DNA of 14,636 bases from positions 1-14,636 of the forward strand of contig JACRIG010000063.1 of NCBI GenBank assembly GCA_016215715.1, given 5' to 3'. Shown piece after piece: positions 12,151 to 14,636 of this stretch. This DNA comes from Candidatus Peregrinibacteria bacterium. Lineage in GTDB: Bacteria > Patescibacteriota > Gracilibacteria > Peribacterales > Peribacteraceae. A model generated the notes under the pieces. That model had not been told where the DNA came from. It saw nothing but the letters and a program-made list of their open reading frames with translations, and searched no databases. The first letter of the stretch is position 1; every line of letters starts with the position of its first letter. The position numbers were made by a program, and so were the translations under genes.

Positions 12151-13077
12151 TCAATTCAAATGCCCCTTCTTCATATCCATCTCCCACTTTCCCGAAGGAC
12201 TCTCTACGTCCCACCGCACATTGATGCCGACATTGTACGAAGAATCACTTTGAATCTTGAGCGAAAGTCCCTCGCCTTTGCGAAGCTTGATTGGCTGCGG
12301 GACGGGTAAAAACAATTGCTCCCAATGGGTCAGCGGCGCAGCGGGACTCGTACTCAGGGTGATGCCCGTGAGCAAATCACATTCCCAGAAAAGACAAAAA
12401 CCGTGGATCGTTTCCGGAGCGTGCATCGTCCACGTCACATCTCCTGATCGTTTACTTTTTTCATTACCCAAAAGATCAATCTCGTCCCATTTTTTAATGG
12501 CATCCGGTCCGCTGTACACATCTTTCGGAGTGATCGTCCGGACGTAGAGATTATTCACCGACATTTCTTTTGCAGCGGTGAAAGTAATTTTTTCATCAAC
12601 ATCATTCCATGCCTGTACTTCGCGAAAGATCGTGTCTGAGGTGACGGGCACGACGTACTGACGAATCTTCTGCGGAATCATGACGCCTTCCGGTTTTAGA
12701 AACCGCTTTGCATCCAGCAAATTTTCGAGAATATGTTCCTCGAGTGCGAAGTTGCCGAGTGTTTCACTGATGACGATGTCCGCGCGCGGCGGAGTTTTCA
12801 CGGTCGCAGAATGTTTACGGATGAAGTGACAATTTTTAATGCCGTTTTCCTGCGCGATTTTTTTACTGAGTTCCAGCACGTCTCCGGTTTCATAGAGGTA
12901 ACATTCTTTCGCGCCGAGAGCGCTTGCGATGAACGCCAGATATCCCGTGCCGGAACCGATGTCCGTAATGACGGATTTGCCCGGAACAATGACCTTTTTG
13001 AGTGCCTTGACAAACGCAGCATTGCGAACGGAATCCGCCAGCATTTTTCTGTGGAATTCGATCATGAAATACAGCAT
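12151..13077 (-). CDS. PRMT-like SAM-dependent methyltransferase
   Basis: The 308-residue protein has the full layout of protein arginine methyltransferases. These are the N-terminal 'HRKMLADSVRNAAF' (9-22), SAM motif I 'DIGSGTGYL' (39-47), the ribose-binding acid Glu63, and the double-E loop 'SETLGNFALEE' (104-114), whose Glu105 and Glu114 are nine residues apart as in PRMT1. The C-terminal beta-barrel has 'HGFCLFWECDLLTGITLSTS' (225-244) and the THW loop (250-252). PRMTs add methyl groups to arginine guanidino nitrogens; they are mainly eukaryotic, with scattered bacterial relatives. The substrate here is unknown. The start is uncertain: ATG 13077 fits the N-terminal motif best; ATG 13065 and TTG 13131 are alternatives. 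The gene is divergent from the one at 13196. Confidence 0.85.
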   Translation of the reverse strand: MLYFMIEFHRKMLADSVRNAAFVKALKKVIVPGKSVITDIGSGTGYLAFIASALGAKECYLYETGDVLELSKKIAQENGIKNCHFIRKHSATVKTPPRADIVISETLGNFALEEHILENLLDAKRFLKPEGVMIPQKIRQYVVPVTSDTIFREVQAWNDVDEKITFTAAKEMSVNNLYVRTITPKDVYSGPDAIKKWDEIDLLGNEKSKRSGDVTWTMHAPETIHGFCLFWECDLLTGITLSTSPAAPLTHWEQLFLPVPQPIKLRKGEGLSLKIQSDSSYNVGINVRWDVESPSGKWEMDMKKGHLN

Positions 13078-13142
13078 ACACGAGCCAAAAAGGAACATAT
13101 AGGATGAAAAACCAAAAATAGAATTTTGCAAGATTCCGCGGG

Positions 13143-13171
13143 TGGGAAAAACCGGCTTTTTAGGCTATAAT
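13143..13171 (+). promoter_or_regulatory. Promoter of the two-helix membrane-protein gene
   Basis: A perfect TATAAT at 13166-13171 has a poor -35 (TGGGAA, 13143-13148) at 17 bp. It gives a leader of about 18 nt before ATG 13196, and that leader contains no Shine-Dalgarno. Confidence 0.5.
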
Positions 13172-13195
13172 TAACAGATTTCCTCACACACAAAT

Positions 13196-13705
13196 ATGAC
13201 TCCCGAACCCGAAGTCCGAAAGCCTGACCTGAGCGGCGGCGAAGGACCCGAAGTCCTCCTCGCGTGGCGCGCCCCCTCGCGCATCAATGCCGAGCGCGGT
13301 CCCCGCTGGTACCTCATCGGCGGCATCGCAGTCCTCATCATCGCCGCGTGGGGCATTGTGACGGGGGCGTGGACGGTGTCGATCGTCGCTGTCCTCTGCG
13401 GAGCGATCTACGTCCTCCTGCGTGACCACGTGCCGGCGCTCAGAAGCATATCTGTCTCTCCGCAGGGCATCACATTCGAGGGCGTCTTCTACGGCTATCA
13501 GGACCTGCGCAGCTTCTGGTTACTTCGAACTGAAGTGGCGACCGTCCTCCACATCACTCAGAAAAAACGCGGCGGGGACCTCGTCATACTCACGGGACTC
13601 ACGGATCCGCAGACTGTCAAAAAGGTGCTTTCGCAGTATCTGACGGAGGAATCTGACCACAGAGAAAACCTACTTGACACTTTTATCCGCATTTGTAAAC
13701 TATAG
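13196..13705 (+). CDS. Two-helix membrane protein with PH-like domain
   Basis: The 169 residues begin with a hydrophilic, Pro/Glu-rich stretch containing 'LLAWRAPSR' (21-29). Two closely spaced membrane helices follow (39-56 and 60-77). Then comes a mostly beta domain with 'ISVSPQGITFEGVFYGYQDL' (85-104), 'SFWLL', 'LVILTGLTDP' and a final 'LSQYLTEESDHRENLLDTF' helix (145-163). This is the architecture of a small membrane protein family, bacterial-PH-like, that is very common in Candidate Phyla Radiation genomes; its function is not established. The next gene starts immediately after its stop codon. Confidence 0.8.
   Translation: MTPEPEVRKPDLSGGEGPEVLLAWRAPSRINAERGPRWYLIGGIAVLIIAAWGIVTGAWTVSIVAVLCGAIYVLLRDHVPALRSISVSPQGITFEGVFYGYQDLRSFWLLRTEVATVLHITQKKRGGDLVILTGLTDPQTVKKVLSQYLTEESDHRENLLDTFIRICKL
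13674..13701 (+). promoter_or_regulatory. Putative promoter inside the end of the preceding gene
   Basis: A perfect -35 TTGACA (13674-13679) is followed after 16 bp by TAAACT (13696-13701), four of six consensus bases. The -10 ends 4 nt before ATG 13706, so the downstream mRNA would have no leader. Confidence 0.35.
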
Positions 13706-14636
13706 ATGCTGTTCTCATACAGCCGCTGGCACTTCGCCGCGAACGGGCTCTCCCTCGGAGAAGCCCGCGTTTGCAGATTCGCGAACGGCGGCGGAGGCGG
13801 GACAAATCCGGATCCTGATCGGACGACTCCACCGAACCCTGAGCAGCAGGATCCCGCGAGAACCCTTGCCGAGGGCATGGATCCCAATCAGGGCAGGGAA
13901 CGACAGGTCGCAGGAGAACAGGACGCAACACACAGGAGAGTGGGTGAGACCGGTGCGACCGGCCGCGAGGCAGAAACTGATGCCGAAGGGAAAACGGAGC
14001 GGCAGCGGCGCGCGGAAGCGGCAGTGGAAAAGGCAAATAAAATGCACGACAAAATGGAAACGCTCCATGGCGTGATGGTCGCGGCAATGGATGATCATAA
14101 GAAACACCAGCAGCTGGAGGAGGCGGGTCCCGCATGGCAGACGTGGCTGCAGTGTCTTTCTTTTGTGAACGAGCAGATGCAAAAAACTGACCACATGCGA
14201 AAAGCGGCATGGGAAATCAGTGAATGGGAAAACGGGAATCGCTCTCCCCATCAACTCTACACATTTCTGGAAGGGTTCACGGAACCGGGAAGAGATCTCG
14301 TCAGTCAGTCCCGCGAACGGTCAGCGGACGGGCGGGACGCACGTGAGGCCATCTACACACGGGATAATCTTCTCAGCAGCGTCCAGAGCGGCATCCTCGA
14401 TTCGGGGAACACCAACTATGATTTCACGGACAGCGGAGCCCCGTGGGAAACGCGGACGAAAACAAATCAGATGATGGTCACCGGCATGGTGAACGGACTC
14501 GGAGTGCGATCACAGGAGGGAGCCGGCAGTATCGGCGAGTACCTGTCGGTCATTCTGCAGGATATCGAGGAACGTGCGGCCGCTATGGACAGCGCCCTGC
14601 AGACGAAAGTGTGGAAAAATGACAAAGGGGAAGAAG
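13706..14636 (+). CDS. Large protein of unknown function (partial, runs off the right edge)
   Basis: From ATG 13706, which abuts the TAG of the preceding gene, the frame is open for 310 codons to the window edge. I do not recognise it. The N-terminus 'MLFSYSRWHFAANGLSLGEA' leads into a Gly run (28-32) and a long hydrophilic Pro/Asp/Glu/Gln/Thr-rich region (about 33-95) that looks disordered. A charged helical, probably coiled stretch (about 96-140, with 'KTERQRRAEAAVEKANKMHD') follows. Then comes a possibly folded part with several Trp (144, 147, 169, 174, 247) and helices up to the edge. No signal peptide or membrane segment is evident. Codon use looks like its neighbours. It is probably the first part of a much longer protein. 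Confidence 0.8.
   Translation, partial: MLFSYSRWHFAANGLSLGEARVCRFANGGGGGTNPDPDRTTPPNPEQQDPARTLAEGMDPNQGRERQVAGEQDATHRRVGETGATGREAETDAEGKTERQRRAEAAVEKANKMHDKMETLHGVMVAAMDDHKKHQQLEEAGPAWQTWLQCLSFVNEQMQKTDHMRKAAWEISEWENGNRSPHQLYTFLEGFTEPGRDLVSQSRERSADGRDAREAIYTRDNLLSSVQSGILDSGNTNYDFTDSGAPWETRTKTNQMMVTGMVNGLGVRSQEGAGSIGEYLSVILQDIEERAAAMDSALQTKVWKNDKGEE

Noticed and set aside
13683..14254. Two minus-strand open frames of 175-179 codons
   Set aside because: They are antisense to the continuous plus-strand frame from 13706 to the edge, which follows directly on the preceding gene.
14610..14618. DnaA box TGTGGAAAA near the right edge
   Set aside because: It is inside a coding sequence and isolated, so it is probably a chance match.

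Overview
The window is about 14.6 kb of compact bacterial chromosome with a G+C content that looks slightly above 50% by eye. The standard code applies: UGA is used as a stop throughout, so this is not one of the UGA-glycine lineages. The organism is probably a Candidate Phyla Radiation bacterium, and my best guess is the Peribacteria/Peregrinibacteria group. The reasons are many small clade-style membrane proteins, a two-helix membrane protein of the bacterial-PH type common in that radiation, a ThrRS that lacks the TGS domain, a divergent enolase, and no Shine-Dalgarno sequence before any recognised gene. The taxonomic call is inference only.

Layout from left to right. Positions 1-4665 are all minus strand: an Lgt-family membrane enzyme, two small membrane proteins packed directly behind it, a larger membrane protein, enolase, and a hicB-hicA toxin-antitoxin pair whose toxin runs off the left edge. 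Positions 4792-6767 hold thrS with a leader of about 130 nt that looks like a transcription attenuator. Positions 6784-7010 are a cluster of inverted and tandem repeats. A transglutaminase-like gene (plus strand, 7030-7641) converges on dnaA and overlaps its end by 6 bp. dnaA lies behind a site-2 protease gene (rseP type), whose 3' end overlaps the dnaA start by 29 bp. DnaA-box-like sites sit in the presumed promoter of this pair. A ComF-family phosphoribosyltransferase, an orphan hicB-like antitoxin, tRNA-Val(GAC), an unknown 100-residue protein and a PRMT-like methyltransferase follow. At 13196 the direction turns to plus: a two-helix membrane protein, then an unrecognised large protein that runs off the right edge.

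The most general signal concerns gene starts. Six genes (hicB, enolase, lgt, the transglutaminase-like gene, the orphan hicB and the 100-residue protein) have a -10 promoter element ending 6-8 nt before the start codon. In four of them it is an extended TGn -10 exactly 6 nt away. This predicts leaderless mRNAs. Other starts are preceded by C-rich rather than G-rich tracts. thrS is the exception, with a long structured leader.

Three intergenic regions (1771-1895, 10410-10534, 11663-11753) contain elements of about 90-125 bp with a long outer stem enclosing inner hairpins. I found no CRISPR array, rRNA, transposase or phage gene.
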